Shown: positions 52,041 to 61,758 of the stretch, in pieces
How positions within the stretch are numbered: the stretch's first letter is position 1
How the letters are laid out: the number at the start of each line of letters is the position of its first letter
DNA from: CAIZGX01 sp046048875
GTDB lineage: Bacteria > Bacteroidota > Bacteroidia > Flavobacteriales_D > Sanyastnellaceae
Reading direction: 5' to 3'
Assembly (NCBI GenBank): GCA_046048875.1
Contig: JBJOFG010000013.1
Coordinates: 1-64,000, forward strand
Length of the DNA stretch: 64,000 bases
Position numbers and translations under genes: made by a program
The notes under the pieces: model-generated
Database searches by the model: none
What the model was told of the DNA's origin: nothing
What the model saw: the letters and a program-made list of their open reading frames with translations, nothing else

Positions 52041-55000
52041 TTACATGTTTCTTCTGTACTGTCCGCCAACGTTGAATAGGGTGGAAGTGATTTGTCCTAG
52101 TGAACAATACTTCACCGACTCCATTAATTTCTCGAACAAGTTGCCTTGTGTTATTGCTATTTTCTGAAGGTCTATCAATTCCTCTTGCGCTTTCGCTTCA
52201 AATCCCTTTTGAAGATTCGTTACGGTTTGAATTTGCATTTCTTTTTCTTCTTCGGTAGCGCGAATGATTTCTTTCGGAAGAATAGTCGGTGATCCTTTTG
52301 AAGACAAGAATGTATTCACTCCAATAATTGGGAATTCGCCCGTGTGCTTCAAGGTTTCGTAATACAAACTTTCTTCTTGAATCTTTCCGCGTTGATACAT
52401 GGTCTCCATTGCTCCAAGAACTCCGCCACGCTCGGTGATTCTGTCAAATTCTGACAATACGGCTTCTTCAACCAATTCAGTAAGTTCTTCAATAATGAAT
52501 GAACCTTGCATGGGGTTTTCGTTTTTCGCTAATCCCAATTCGCGATTTATGATTAATTGAATAGCCATTGCGCGACGAACGCTTTCTTCCGTTGGAGTTG
52601 TAATTGCTTCGTCGTATGCGTTCGTATGTAAGCTGTTGCAATTGTCATAAATGGCATACAATGCTTGAAGCGTCGTGCGAATATCGTTGAAGTCAATTTC
52701 TTGTGCGTGCAAGCTTCTTCCAGAAGTTTGAATGTGGTACTTCAACATTTGAGCACGCGCATTCGCGCCGTATTTCTTCGCCATGGCTTTCGCCCAAATG
52801 CGGCGAGCCACACGTCCGATTACAGCATATTCAGGATCAATTCCATTGCTGAAGAAGAACGACAAGTTCGGTCCGAACTCGTTAATGTCCATGCCTCTGC
52901 TGAGGTAGTATTCCACATAGGTAAATCCGTTTGCCAATGTGAACGCCAATTGCGTAATCGGATTCGCTCCGGCTTCTGCAATGTGGTATCCAGAGATGGA
53001 CACACTGTAGAAATTTCTTACTTTATGTTGTATGAAATACGACTGCACGTCGCCCATTAAGCGCAATGCAAATTCAGTCGAGAAGATGCACGTGTTCTGC
53101 GCTTGGTCTTCTTTCAATATATCTGCTTGAACAGTACCGCGGACAACGCTTAAGGTTTCAACTTTAATTTTTTCGTAAACCGAAGGTTCTAAAACTTCGT
53201 CGCCTGTACATCCAAGAAGCATCAACCCAAGTCCGTTGTTTCCTTCCGGAAGTGGACCTTGGTATGTTGGGCGTGCTAATCCTTTGTCATCCCACTTAGC
53301 TTTCAATACCGCTTCAACCTTTGCTTCTAATTTGTTTTCACGAATGTATTTTTCGCAAGCTTGGTCAATGGCAGCATTCATGAAGAAGGCGAGGAGCATA
53401 GGCGCCGGACCGTTAATGGTCATGGACACCGAAGTCTTCGGGTCAGATAAATCGAATCCGCTGTAAAGTTTCTTCGCGTCATCTAAGCAGCAAATACTCA
53501 CTCCCGAGTTTCCAACTTTTCCGTAAATGTCTGGACGATATCCCGGATCGTTTCCATAAAGCGTTACACTGTCAAATGCGGTAGACAAGCGCTTAGCCGG
53601 CATTCCAAGACTTACGTAATGGAAGCGACGGTTGGTTCTTTCCGGTCCGCCTTCACCTGCGAACATACGCGTTGGATCTTCGCCTTCGCGTTTGAATGGG
53701 AAGAGGCCTGCGGTGTAAGGGAATTCTCCTGGAACATTTTCTTGAAGCGACCACTTCACAATATCTCCCCACGATTTGTATTTTGGAAGAGCTACTTTCG
53801 GAATGCGAGAATGTGAAAGCGATTTCGTTGACGCTTCCATTTGAATTTCTTTGTCGCGCACCTTGAAGGTGAAAATGTCTCCGCTGTAGGAAGCTTTCTT
53901 TGCCTCCCAGTTTTGAAGGAGGTTCCACAAGTGTGGATCGAAATCCATTTTAATGCGATCGAACGAAGCCTCCAAATGTTTAATTGAAATTTCGTTGTTC
54001 TCGTTGTTCTCTCCATCGCGAAGCGCAGTGAGCGCGATGTTTAGTCCGTATAGTTTTTCTGCGATCTCTGATTGCTTGTTCACCCAAGCGTCGTATGCGC
54101 GATTGGTTTCAGCAATCTCAGAGAGGTAGCGTGTTCTGTTTGGTGGAATGATATAGACCTTCTCGCTTTGCTCGGCGGTGAGTTCAAACGTTGTTTGAAA
54201 TTTAGCTTGTGTCTTTTCATTCAGTTTATCAATGATCATGCGGAACAAGCTATTCGTTCCTGGATCGTTGAATTGCGAAGCGATGGTTCCAACAACAGGA
54301 AGGCTGTCTTCGGGCGCATCCCACAGTTGGTGGTTGCGAATGTATTGCTTGCGCACATCGCGAAGCGCATCTAACGCACCGCGTTTGTCGAACTTGTTAA
54401 TCGCAACCACATCGGCGAAATCGAGCATGTCGATCTTCTCCAATTGACTGGCTGCGCCGAATTCCGGAGTCATGATGTACAAGGCCACATCGCTGTGATC
54501 CATGATCTCCGTATCGCTTTGCCCAATGCCGCTCGTTTCTAAAATGATGAGGTCGAATCCGGCAACTTTCAACACGTTAACGGCTTCGGCTACGTGCTTG
54601 GAAAGCGCGAGGTTGCTTTGACGTGTTGCAAGCGATCGCATATAGACGCGGTCGTTTTTAATGGCGTTCATGCGTATGCGATCGCCGAGTAATGCACCGC
54701 CGGTCTTTCTTTTCGAAGGGTCGACGGATATAATGCCGATGTGCTGCTCCGGAAAATCTAAAAGGAATCTTCGCACGAGTTCGTCGACCATGCTCGATTT
54801 TCCGGCACCGCCGGTTCCTGTTATGCCTAAAACCGGCGTTGCAGATTGCTTCGCTTTGTCTTGAAGTTCCGCTATGAATGCACTGTGCTCGTCAGGAAAA
54901 TTCTCCGCTGCTGAAATAACTTGCGCAAGGCAAGCGTCTTTTTTCGAAGCGATGTCCTCTATCGAATAGGTCAATGTCTTTCCAGTAGGGAAGTCACACT

Positions 55001-55424
55001 TCTCAACCAAATCGTTAATCATGCCTTGAAGCCCCATGGCACGTCCATCATCTGGATGATAAATGCGTGTGATTCCGTATGCCTGCAATTCAGCTATTTC
55101 TTCGGGAAGAATAGTTCCTCCTCCACCACCGAAAATCTTAATGTGTCCACAGCCTTTTTCCTTCAATAAATCAAACATGTATTTGAAATATTCGGTATGA
55201 CCACCCTGATAACTCGTCATGGCAATGGCTTGCGCATCCTCTTGAATGGCGGTGTTTACAACTTCTTCAACACTTCTGTCGTGTCCGAGGTGAATGACTT
55301 CGCAACCGGTCGACTGTATAATGCGACGCATGATATTGATAGCCGCATCGTGCCCATCGAAAAGCGAAGCTGCAGTTACAATTCTGATTTTGTTTTTCGG
55401 GGTATATGGAATCGCTTCTTGCAT
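52041..55424 (-). CDS. icmF: Fused isobutyryl-CoA mutase (IcmF)
   Basis: A 1127-residue single-chain B12-dependent mutase. Domain order is IcmF-like: a cobalamin-binding domain (about 10-150, with SLFDGHDAAI containing the DxH cobalt-ligand motif), a MeaB/ArgK-type G-protein chaperone (about 175-420, Walker A GITGTGGAGKSS), then the large acyl-CoA mutase TIM barrel. TAGLFPFKREGEDPTRMFAG has Phe where methylmalonyl-CoA mutases carry the substrate Tyr, favouring isobutyryl-CoA/butyryl-CoA exchange. It would serve branched-chain acyl-CoA metabolism. xth follows by 5 nt; an ArsR-type regulator is divergent. Confidence 0.94.
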   Translation of the reverse strand: MQEAIPYTPKNKIRIVTAASLFDGHDAAINIMRRIIQSTGCEVIHLGHDRSVEEVVNTAIQEDAQAIAMTSYQGGHTEYFKYMFDLLKEKGCGHIKIFGGGGGTILPEEIAELQAYGITRIYHPDDGRAMGLQGMINDLVEKCDFPTGKTLTYSIEDIASKKDACLAQVISAAENFPDEHSAFIAELQDKAKQSATPVLGITGTGGAGKSSMVDELVRRFLLDFPEQHIGIISVDPSKRKTGGALLGDRIRMNAIKNDRVYMRSLATRQSNLALSKHVAEAVNVLKVAGFDLIILETSGIGQSDTEIMDHSDVALYIMTPEFGAASQLEKIDMLDFADVVAINKFDKRGALDALRDVRKQYIRNHQLWDAPEDSLPVVGTIASQFNDPGTNSLFRMIIDKLNEKTQAKFQTTFELTAEQSEKVYIIPPNRTRYLSEIAETNRAYDAWVNKQSEIAEKLYGLNIALTALRDGENNENNEISIKHLEASFDRIKMDFDPHLWNLLQNWEAKKASYSGDIFTFKVRDKEIQMEASTKSLSHSRIPKVALPKYKSWGDIVKWSLQENVPGEFPYTAGLFPFKREGEDPTRMFAGEGGPERTNRRFHYVSLGMPAKRLSTAFDSVTLYGNDPGYRPDIYGKVGNSGVSICCLDDAKKLYSGFDLSDPKTSVSMTINGPAPMLLAFFMNAAIDQACEKYIRENKLEAKVEAVLKAKWDDKGLARPTYQGPLPEGNNGLGLMLLGCTGDEVLEPSVYEKIKVETLSVVRGTVQADILKEDQAQNTCIFSTEFALRLMGDVQSYFIQHKVRNFYSVSISGYHIAEAGANPITQLAFTLANGFTYVEYYLSRGMDINEFGPNLSFFFSNGIDPEYAVIGRVARRIWAKAMAKKYGANARAQMLKYHIQTSGRSLHAQEIDFNDIRTTLQALYAIYDNCNSLHTNAYDEAITTPTEESVRRAMAIQLIINRELGLAKNENPMQGSFIIEELTELVEEAVLSEFDRITERGGVLGAMETMYQRGKIQEESLYYETLKHTGEFPIIGVNTFLSSKGSPTILPKEIIRATEEEKEMQIQTVTNLQKGFEAKAQEELIDLQKIAITQGNLFEKLMESVKYCSLGQITSTLFNVGGQYRRNM

Positions 55425-55586
55425 AGTTCTAAAATAGTGTCGCGAATTTACGAAGAGCTACCCGAAAAGTTTGATTTTATATAGGGTTAGTTTATGTTAC
55501 GCTATTGTTAAGGACTTAAAGATAGATTTACTTTTATTTAACGCTGTCGAAATCTTGACCTTCCAAGAATCGGATTTCTTTGTTTC

Positions 55587-55913
55587 ATGGAAGAAGAACA
55601 AAAATTACCTTACGTGCCAATGGGCTTGGAGAGTGATTTCGCACATTTCTCAAGAGCACTTGCGCATCCTGCGAGAGTAACGATTCTTTTGGAAATGATG
55701 AAAAGTCATGGAGTCGTTGAGGGGCGTGTAGTTGATGTACCTGGCATGTCTCCGTCTACTGTAATTCAACATTTAAGAGAAATGAAGAAAAGCAGTATCA
55801 TCGATGGACGCATTTTTGGGATGCGCTCCAAGTATTGGATTTCGAAAGAGGCCATAGCTTTTTTTCAAAAAACTACGACTGATTTCTTTTCCTCATTCGA
55901 AACATTGGCTTAA
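55587..55913 (+). CDS. ArsR-like winged-helix transcriptional regulator
   Basis: A 108-residue DNA-binding protein. FSRALAHPARVTILLEMM (about residues 21-38), VPGMSPSTVIQHLREMKKSSII (recognition helix near 55-70) and a GRIFGMRSKYWIS wing match the ArsR winged-helix fold. No Cys-based metal site (CxC) is present, so its ligand is not a typical arsenic or cadmium sensor. It is transcribed away from icmF and could regulate it. A near-consensus promoter (TTG 55555-55557, then TTTCTTTG 55575-55582) ends only 4 nt before the ATG. Confidence 0.88.
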   Translation: MEEEQKLPYVPMGLESDFAHFSRALAHPARVTILLEMMKSHGVVEGRVVDVPGMSPSTVIQHLREMKKSSIIDGRIFGMRSKYWISKEAIAFFQKTTTDFFSSFETLA

Positions 55914-55990
55914 CAAACGCCTCCGAATGTTAACTCTAAGATAATTCACTTTTTATCTCTAATCAACCTTACTGCATTTGTTTCGCAGTC

Positions 55991-58861
55991 ATGAAATTGA
56001 ATGATCAAATGAAAAAAAAATCAATCCTGTTTTTATTGTTTTTGGCAGTTTTATCGGTAAATGCGCAGACTGTCATTAAAGGCACTGTCTTAAATTCCTC
56101 TGCTGAGCCAGTGGTAGGAGCAATTATATTAGTAGAAGGAACTTCTTTCGGAGCCGCCTCAAACGCTTTTGGTGAGTATACCATAGACGTCAAGAACGGA
56201 GGAAATTACACACTTGAAGTAAAGGCTATATCATACGCCGTTCAAAAAATAGCTCAAGTGGAAGTTGCAACAGGAAAAGAATTGAAAGTAGATATTGTCC
56301 TTCAACCAGAATCGTTCATGGTTGGTGGTGGAGTGGAAATTAAAGATTTCCGGAAGACGAGCACAGAGGCTGCCGTTATCATGGAGATGCGCGAGGCGAA
56401 GGGTGTAGTAAGTGGAGTAGGTGCTGTTCAGATTCAAAAAGGACAAGATAGAAATGCCTCTGAAGTGGCACGAAGAATTCCAGGGGTTACCATTATTGAC
56501 AATCGTTTCGTTATGGTTCGCGGATTGACCGAGCGATACAATGCCGTGATGATGAACGGTGTTTTGGTTCCGTCATTGGAGCCAGATGTTCGTTCGTTTT
56601 CATTCGATTTAATCCCGAGTCAAGCGATTGATCGCTTCTTAATTTTCAAATCACCCTCACCAGATCTTCCAGGTGAATTTGCAGGTGGAGCCATAAATGT
56701 GTACACAAAGAATTTCCCTGACTATCAGACTTCGTTGGATGTGAGTATGGCAACGAACTATCGCTCGAACACAACAGGGCAAGAGTTTTTGAGTAATGTG
56801 AACGCAGGGTCTGAGGCATTAGGTTTCGACAATGGGACACGTGATTTGCCATCAGATTTTCCAAGCAATGTTCGCAATGCAACCACAGAAGCGGAGCGCA
56901 GAGCGCTAAGCCTAGCACTTCCAAATACTTGGGGTTACGAGTCAGGAACAGCTTTGCCAGATCGAAGAGTGAATGTTTCGTTCGGTAAGCGTTTTCAAAC
57001 TGAAAAAGTTCAATTCGGAAATTTTACAGCAATTAGCTACTCAAGAACCGCTCTACGTCAAAATTCTCGTCGTCTCGATTACAACGTTTTTGAAGAAGCG
57101 ACGCAGACGAGTGATACAGTTTTTTCTTTTGATGATATGATTTATCAAAAGAATGCAAACGTTGGAATTCTTCATAACTGGGGAATGAAAACTGACAAGA
57201 GTTTCATTGAGTTCAAAAATTTCTTGAATCAAAACGGTCTGCAATCAAACACATTCAGAACAGGTCGTGCATTAGAAGAAGGAAATTACCGTCAGGAGTA
57301 TTCTTTCCGATATACTGAACGACGCATGTACAATACACAACTTACCGGGACACACGAATTGTTCAATGGAAAAGGAAGCTTGAATTGGGCCTTGGGTTAT
57401 GCGCAAACTCGAAGAAACGATCCAGACTGGAAACGCATTCGATACACTCGTCCATTGGATGGTTCAGACGAGAACTTTCACGCTTACTTCACAACCGTGG
57501 CTCAGCCATTCTTCTCAGGAAGACTGTTCATGAACTTGAAAGAGGATGTAAGGACGTATGCTGCGAACTACGAGCATAAGTTAAAGCAATTGAACACAGA
57601 TAAAGAGAAGCCGCGATTTGCAACCATTAAAACCGGTTTTTATATTGAAGACAAAGACCGTGATTTCGGTTCTAGAAACTTGGGGTATGTTATCAATGCG
57701 TTTGATTTCGATTGGAACAAAGACACAACGAGTATTGCGAATATTCTTTCTCCTGCTAACATGGCCGATTCAACCGGATTCTTGTTAGATGAAGACACAC
57801 GTGGAGCAGATAAGTACCACGCTTCTTCAAACTTATACGCGGGTTATGCCATGTTTACTTTGCCCTTCGAGAAATTAACTATTACAGGTGGTATTCGCTT
57901 AGAGCAAAATTCACAAGTGTTGACCAGTGCTGATATAACAGGAACACCGATTACGGCTACGCTTGATTCGCTAGTTTTCCTTCCTTCAGTTAACGTTTCA
58001 TACACATTAAATAAGAAAACAACTTTGCGCGCGGCATACGGAAAGACCGTTAACAGACCAGAGTTCCGGGAATTGGCTCCGTTTAGTTTCTATGATTTTG
58101 AAAACAACTTCATTAACACAGGTAATCCCAATTTGACCTTTGCAACAAATTCAAACGCGGATGTAAGAATTGAGCACTATCCTTCTAACACTGAGTATTT
58201 AAGTGCTGCTGTTTTCTACAAAGAGTTTAATAACCCTATTGAGCCTTATTTCGTTCCAGGTGTAGGTTCAGGTGGTACACGTAGTTTCGCTCCAGGAAAT
58301 GCCTTGGGTGCTACGAGCTACGGTGTGGAATTCGATGTGCGTAAGTCGTTGAAAGAAATGACTTCAAACAGAACACTACAAAACTTGACAGTTGTAGCGA
58401 ACGCTTCCTTCATTAAGTCAGACATTCAAGTGAGTGAAGAAGGATTGGCATCAGGCTTAAATCCAAACCGTCCAATGGTTGGACAATCGCCATACATTCT
58501 TAATGGTGGGTTGTATTACGACAACGATTCTTTGGGATGGCAAATTACAGTTCTTTACAATAGAATTGGTCCTCGTGTTACCATCGTGGGCATTCCTGAT
58601 ATTCCTGAAGTTTATGAAATGTCTCGAGATATGTTAGACATTGCAATAACAAAATCGTTCAAAAACGGATTCTCTGTTCGTGCTGGCGTTCAAGATGTGT
58701 TGAAGCAAGATTTCGTTTTCCTTCAAGATGCTAATCAAGATGGAAAATTAAGCCGTGCGAATGATCAACGTCTTCAATACTTCAATCGCGGGAATTATTG
58801 GAGTGTGACCTTGAGCTACAAGTTCAGAGAAGATGTAAAGCCAAGCCAAAAGAAGAAATAA
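55991..58861 (+). CDS. TonB-dependent outer-membrane receptor
   Basis: A 956-residue receptor. After a signal peptide (ending VNAQ) comes a carboxypeptidase-like regulatory domain (about residues 28-105: TVIKGTVLNSSAEPVVGAII), then the plug (about 130-235: QKGQDRNASEVARRIPGV, RGLTERYNAVMMNG, PGEFAGGAINVYTKNFP) and a long beta barrel ending in an aromatic-flanked strand (NYWSVTLSYKFRE). It imports a nutrient with energy from TonB; the substrate cannot be told from sequence. It heads a two-gene unit with a T9SS beta-helix protein. Start may be the ATG at 55991 or that at 56009, six codons in, which gives a tighter signal peptide. Confidence 0.95.
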   Translation: MKLNDQMKKKSILFLLFLAVLSVNAQTVIKGTVLNSSAEPVVGAIILVEGTSFGAASNAFGEYTIDVKNGGNYTLEVKAISYAVQKIAQVEVATGKELKVDIVLQPESFMVGGGVEIKDFRKTSTEAAVIMEMREAKGVVSGVGAVQIQKGQDRNASEVARRIPGVTIIDNRFVMVRGLTERYNAVMMNGVLVPSLEPDVRSFSFDLIPSQAIDRFLIFKSPSPDLPGEFAGGAINVYTKNFPDYQTSLDVSMATNYRSNTTGQEFLSNVNAGSEALGFDNGTRDLPSDFPSNVRNATTEAERRALSLALPNTWGYESGTALPDRRVNVSFGKRFQTEKVQFGNFTAISYSRTALRQNSRRLDYNVFEEATQTSDTVFSFDDMIYQKNANVGILHNWGMKTDKSFIEFKNFLNQNGLQSNTFRTGRALEEGNYRQEYSFRYTERRMYNTQLTGTHELFNGKGSLNWALGYAQTRRNDPDWKRIRYTRPLDGSDENFHAYFTTVAQPFFSGRLFMNLKEDVRTYAANYEHKLKQLNTDKEKPRFATIKTGFYIEDKDRDFGSRNLGYVINAFDFDWNKDTTSIANILSPANMADSTGFLLDEDTRGADKYHASSNLYAGYAMFTLPFEKLTITGGIRLEQNSQVLTSADITGTPITATLDSLVFLPSVNVSYTLNKKTTLRAAYGKTVNRPEFRELAPFSFYDFENNFINTGNPNLTFATNSNADVRIEHYPSNTEYLSAAVFYKEFNNPIEPYFVPGVGSGGTRSFAPGNALGATSYGVEFDVRKSLKEMTSNRTLQNLTVVANASFIKSDIQVSEEGLASGLNPNRPMVGQSPYILNGGLYYDNDSLGWQITVLYNRIGPRVTIVGIPDIPEVYEMSRDMLDIAITKSFKNGFSVRAGVQDVLKQDFVFLQDANQDGKLSRANDQRLQYFNRGNYWSVTLSYKFREDVKPSQKKK

Positions 58862-58979
58862 GTTTAACATTGGCTTAAAGCACATAACATTCTCGTTCGA
58901 ATTGGGTAATGAATTCTTAAGTGTTGCATCATCTTCCTATAAAACTCGAACAAGACGTTTGCACAAACAAATTCAAATC

Positions 58980-61523
58980 ATGAAAAAACTTTTATTCTCT
59001 TGTGCGCTTATGTTGGCAGCATTCGCAAGCCAAGCGCAAATTGTAGTTAGCGGAAACATTGACATCAATGGAACGACTACATGGACCAACAACAACATTT
59101 ACATTCTTTCGGGATTCGTAAAAGTAACAGCCAACGATACGTTGGTTATTCAACCAGGTACTATTATCAAAGGTGATTTGGTAACAAAAGGGTCGTTGAT
59201 CATTGAACGTGACGCTTACCTTCATGCTCAGGGTACACCAGAACAGCCTATTGTTATGACTTCTCAGAAAGCTGCTGGACAAAGAAGTTACGGCGACTGG
59301 GGTGGGTTAATTATTTGTGGAAGAGCTGCAGTGAATTCTCCAGCTAACGCAGGTAATGGAACTGCAGCAGGTGAGGCAGTGGTTGAAGGTGGCGTAGGAT
59401 CTATCTACGGTGGTGGAGCTACCCCAGATGCAAACGATAACTCAGGTATTATCAGTTACGTTCGTATTGAGTTCGGTGGAATTCCTTTCCAACCGAATTC
59501 TGAAATTAACGGTATCACCATGTGCGGTGTTGGTAATGGAACAACCATTGACCACGTTCAAGTTTCTTATTGCGGTGACGATGCGTTCGAGTGGTTCGGT
59601 GGAAACGTAAACGTGAAGAATATAATTTCTTACCGTAACTGGGATGACGATTTCGATACAGACTTTGGATACCGCGGTAACGTTCAATTCGCATTGGCAG
59701 TTCGCGATCCACAAATCGCTGACCAATCAGGTTCAAACGGTTTCGAGTCAGACAACGACGCAAGCGGAAGCACAGCAACTCCAAACACACAAGCTCACTT
59801 TTCTAATGTAACCATTGCCGGGCCTCTTTTGTTTCCAGGTACAATGAATACGAATTACAAGCGTGCTCTGCACTTGAGACGAAGAACCGAGACTAGTACG
59901 TTTAACAGTGTATTTGCCGGATATCCAGTAGGTCTATTGATCGAGAGTTCATCAACGCAAGGAAACGCAACTGCCAACAACCTTCGTTTCAAGAACAACA
60001 TCGTTGCTCAAATGAACGATTCATTAGCGACCACTACATCAGCTAATCCTAACAACATCAATGCAGGTTTCAACATTACAAATTTCTTCAATGCGAATTC
60101 AAACGGTCTAGTTAACACAGGTGCTGAGTTAGGTTGGAACAGCATTAACTTGAACAATCCAGATTTTTCTATTCAGGCAAATTCTCAATTAATTTCAGGA
60201 GCAGATTTCTCTGATTCTTATTTACAAGACGCATTCTTCACTCCGGTATCATTCCGTGGTGCAATTGGTTCAGAAGACTGGACTTCTTGCTGGGCAGAGT
60301 GGGATCCACAAAATGCTGATTACTCATCTGCAATGAACAACGCAATTACTGCGACAGTTTCTGCCACTGGATCAACTTCAATTTGTGAAGGTTCAATGGT
60401 AACATTAAACGCTTCTTCTTCCGACGCTTCGGCTGAATTTGTTTGGAGCAACAATGGTGCTGCTGGAACAACTCAAGATGTTATGACTGCTGGAACATAC
60501 AGCGTTACTGCTAGAAACAACAAAGGTTGTACTGCAAACTCAAATCAATTGACTGTAGTCGTTAACGAAAATCCAACAGTTTCAATCACTGCTAACGGAA
60601 GCACTTCTTTCTGCACAGGTGGCAGCGTTGAAATCGCTTCTTCACAAGTGGGTGGAAATGTTTGGAATACAAATGCTACTTCTGATGCTATCACTGTAAC
60701 TGCAACTGGTGACTTCTCTTTGGAATACACAGATGCAAACGGATGTTCAGCTTCTTCTAACACCATTAGCGTAAACGTAAGTGATTCTCCAATCCCTACA
60801 ATTTCAGCTAATGGAAGCACTTCAATTTGCGACGGTACTTCAGTTACTCTTTCCGCTTCAGCAGCTGATTCATACGCTTGGACGTTCAACGGATCTGCTC
60901 TTGCTGAAACAACACAGACAATCGAAGCTTCTTTGGAAGGTTTATATACTGTAACAGTTACAAACGCAGACGCTTGTAACGGAGTAGGTGCATCGGCTCC
61001 GATTTTAATCAATGTAAATCCAACTCCAACAGCTGACGCTTCTTTCACTCAAACAAACGGAAGCTACACTGTACAGTTCTTGAACAACTCTACAAACGCA
61101 ACTTCTTACTCTTGGAACTTCGGTGACGGAAACACTTCAACATCTGCTAACCCTTCGCATACGTATGCTACAGGTGGCGACTTCACAGTTGTTCTTACAG
61201 CTACGAACGGAGATTGTTCAAACACGTTCACCATTAACTTGACTAGCGTAGCAGTTTCTGAAAACGTTGCTTTCGAAGACCTAATGGTTTTCCCTAATCC
61301 AACAGAAAACGAATTGAACATTCAATTCAGCGCATTCGATGCTGGTATGATGAACGCTACAATTTTCAACCTTGCTGGACAAGTTGTTTCTGCTGAAGCA
61401 TTCGCAGTAAACGCTGGAAACATGTTCCATACAATCGACACAAGCAACTTAGAAAGCGGAGTTTACTTCGTGAATCTTAACAACAACAATTCAAACATTA
61501 CCATCCGCGTAATTAAGAAATAG
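58980..61523 (+). CDS. T9SS-exported beta-helix/PKD protein paired with a TonB receptor
   Basis: An 847-residue exported protein. After the signal peptide (ASQAQ, near residue 20) residues 25 to about 460 read as right-handed beta-helix repeats of a kind common in Bacteroidota (LIIERDAYLHAQG, SYGDWGGLIICGRA, IDHVQVSYCGDDAFEWFGGN, FDTDFGYRG). Ig-like modules follow (about 460-690), a PKD domain (SWNFGDGNTSTSANPSHTYA, near 715) and a type A T9SS sorting domain (PNPTENELNIQFSAF...GVYFVNLNNNN). Such proteins often lie next to TonB receptors of this type, so a joint role in capturing a substrate is plausible. I chose the ATG at 58980, since an upstream frame start at 58902 lacks a signal peptide. 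Confidence 0.9.
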   Translation: MKKLLFSCALMLAAFASQAQIVVSGNIDINGTTTWTNNNIYILSGFVKVTANDTLVIQPGTIIKGDLVTKGSLIIERDAYLHAQGTPEQPIVMTSQKAAGQRSYGDWGGLIICGRAAVNSPANAGNGTAAGEAVVEGGVGSIYGGGATPDANDNSGIISYVRIEFGGIPFQPNSEINGITMCGVGNGTTIDHVQVSYCGDDAFEWFGGNVNVKNIISYRNWDDDFDTDFGYRGNVQFALAVRDPQIADQSGSNGFESDNDASGSTATPNTQAHFSNVTIAGPLLFPGTMNTNYKRALHLRRRTETSTFNSVFAGYPVGLLIESSSTQGNATANNLRFKNNIVAQMNDSLATTTSANPNNINAGFNITNFFNANSNGLVNTGAELGWNSINLNNPDFSIQANSQLISGADFSDSYLQDAFFTPVSFRGAIGSEDWTSCWAEWDPQNADYSSAMNNAITATVSATGSTSICEGSMVTLNASSSDASAEFVWSNNGAAGTTQDVMTAGTYSVTARNNKGCTANSNQLTVVVNENPTVSITANGSTSFCTGGSVEIASSQVGGNVWNTNATSDAITVTATGDFSLEYTDANGCSASSNTISVNVSDSPIPTISANGSTSICDGTSVTLSASAADSYAWTFNGSALAETTQTIEASLEGLYTVTVTNADACNGVGASAPILINVNPTPTADASFTQTNGSYTVQFLNNSTNATSYSWNFGDGNTSTSANPSHTYATGGDFTVVLTATNGDCSNTFTINLTSVAVSENVAFEDLMVFPNPTENELNIQFSAFDAGMMNATIFNLAGQVVSAEAFAVNAGNMFHTIDTSNLESGVYFVNLNNNNSNITIRVIKK

Positions 61524-61547
61524 TCGTTTACTTTTAAGTTAGAATTA

Positions 61548-61577
61548 AGGAGCGAACTTCGGTTTGCTCCTTTTTTG
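61548..61577 (+). terminator. Terminator after the TonB receptor/beta-helix unit
   Basis: An 11-bp stem with one G-T pair (61548-61558 with 61563-61573), a TTCG tetraloop and a T run (61574-61577). Confidence 0.93.
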
Positions 61578-61584
61578 TTTTTAA

Positions 61585-61623
61585 AGGTAAGAGAAGGTAA
61601 GAAAAGGTAAGAGAAGGTAAGAT
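61585..61623. repeat. 10-bp tandem repeat, four copies
   Basis: Four tandem copies of aaggtaagag (one variant agaa) just after the terminator. It is not coding. Such a short tract could vary in copy number by slippage. Confidence 0.75.
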
Positions 61624-61651
61624 CTTTCAACTAGTTATAATAGTCGAAGCC

Positions 61652-61757
61652 CCTCGTTGCTTGCAACCCTCGTCCGAAGGACCCTCGCGAAGCATTCGCC
61701 CTCGCAACGCCTGTTGCCCTCGCGAAGCATTCGCCCTCGCGATGCAATCAGCTTCGC
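61652..61757. repeat. Mini-hairpin array E (CCCTCG linker)
   Basis: Six CCCTCG linkers alternate with hairpins TTGcttgCAA, TCCgaaGGA, CGAAgcaTTCG, CAACgcctGTTG, CGAAgcaTTCG and GATgcaATC. It runs up to the stop codon of the beta-lactamase-like gene at 61759. Confidence 0.92.
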
Positions 61758-61758
61758 A

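Noticed and set aside
55425..55586. Cobalamin riboswitch upstream of icmF
   Set aside because: The 162-nt gap has no recognisable B12-box or long structured leader.
60545..61048. 167-codon ORF antisense to the beta-helix/PKD protein
   Set aside because: It mirrors the Ig-like repeat region of a well-supported gene and has no start region or family match.
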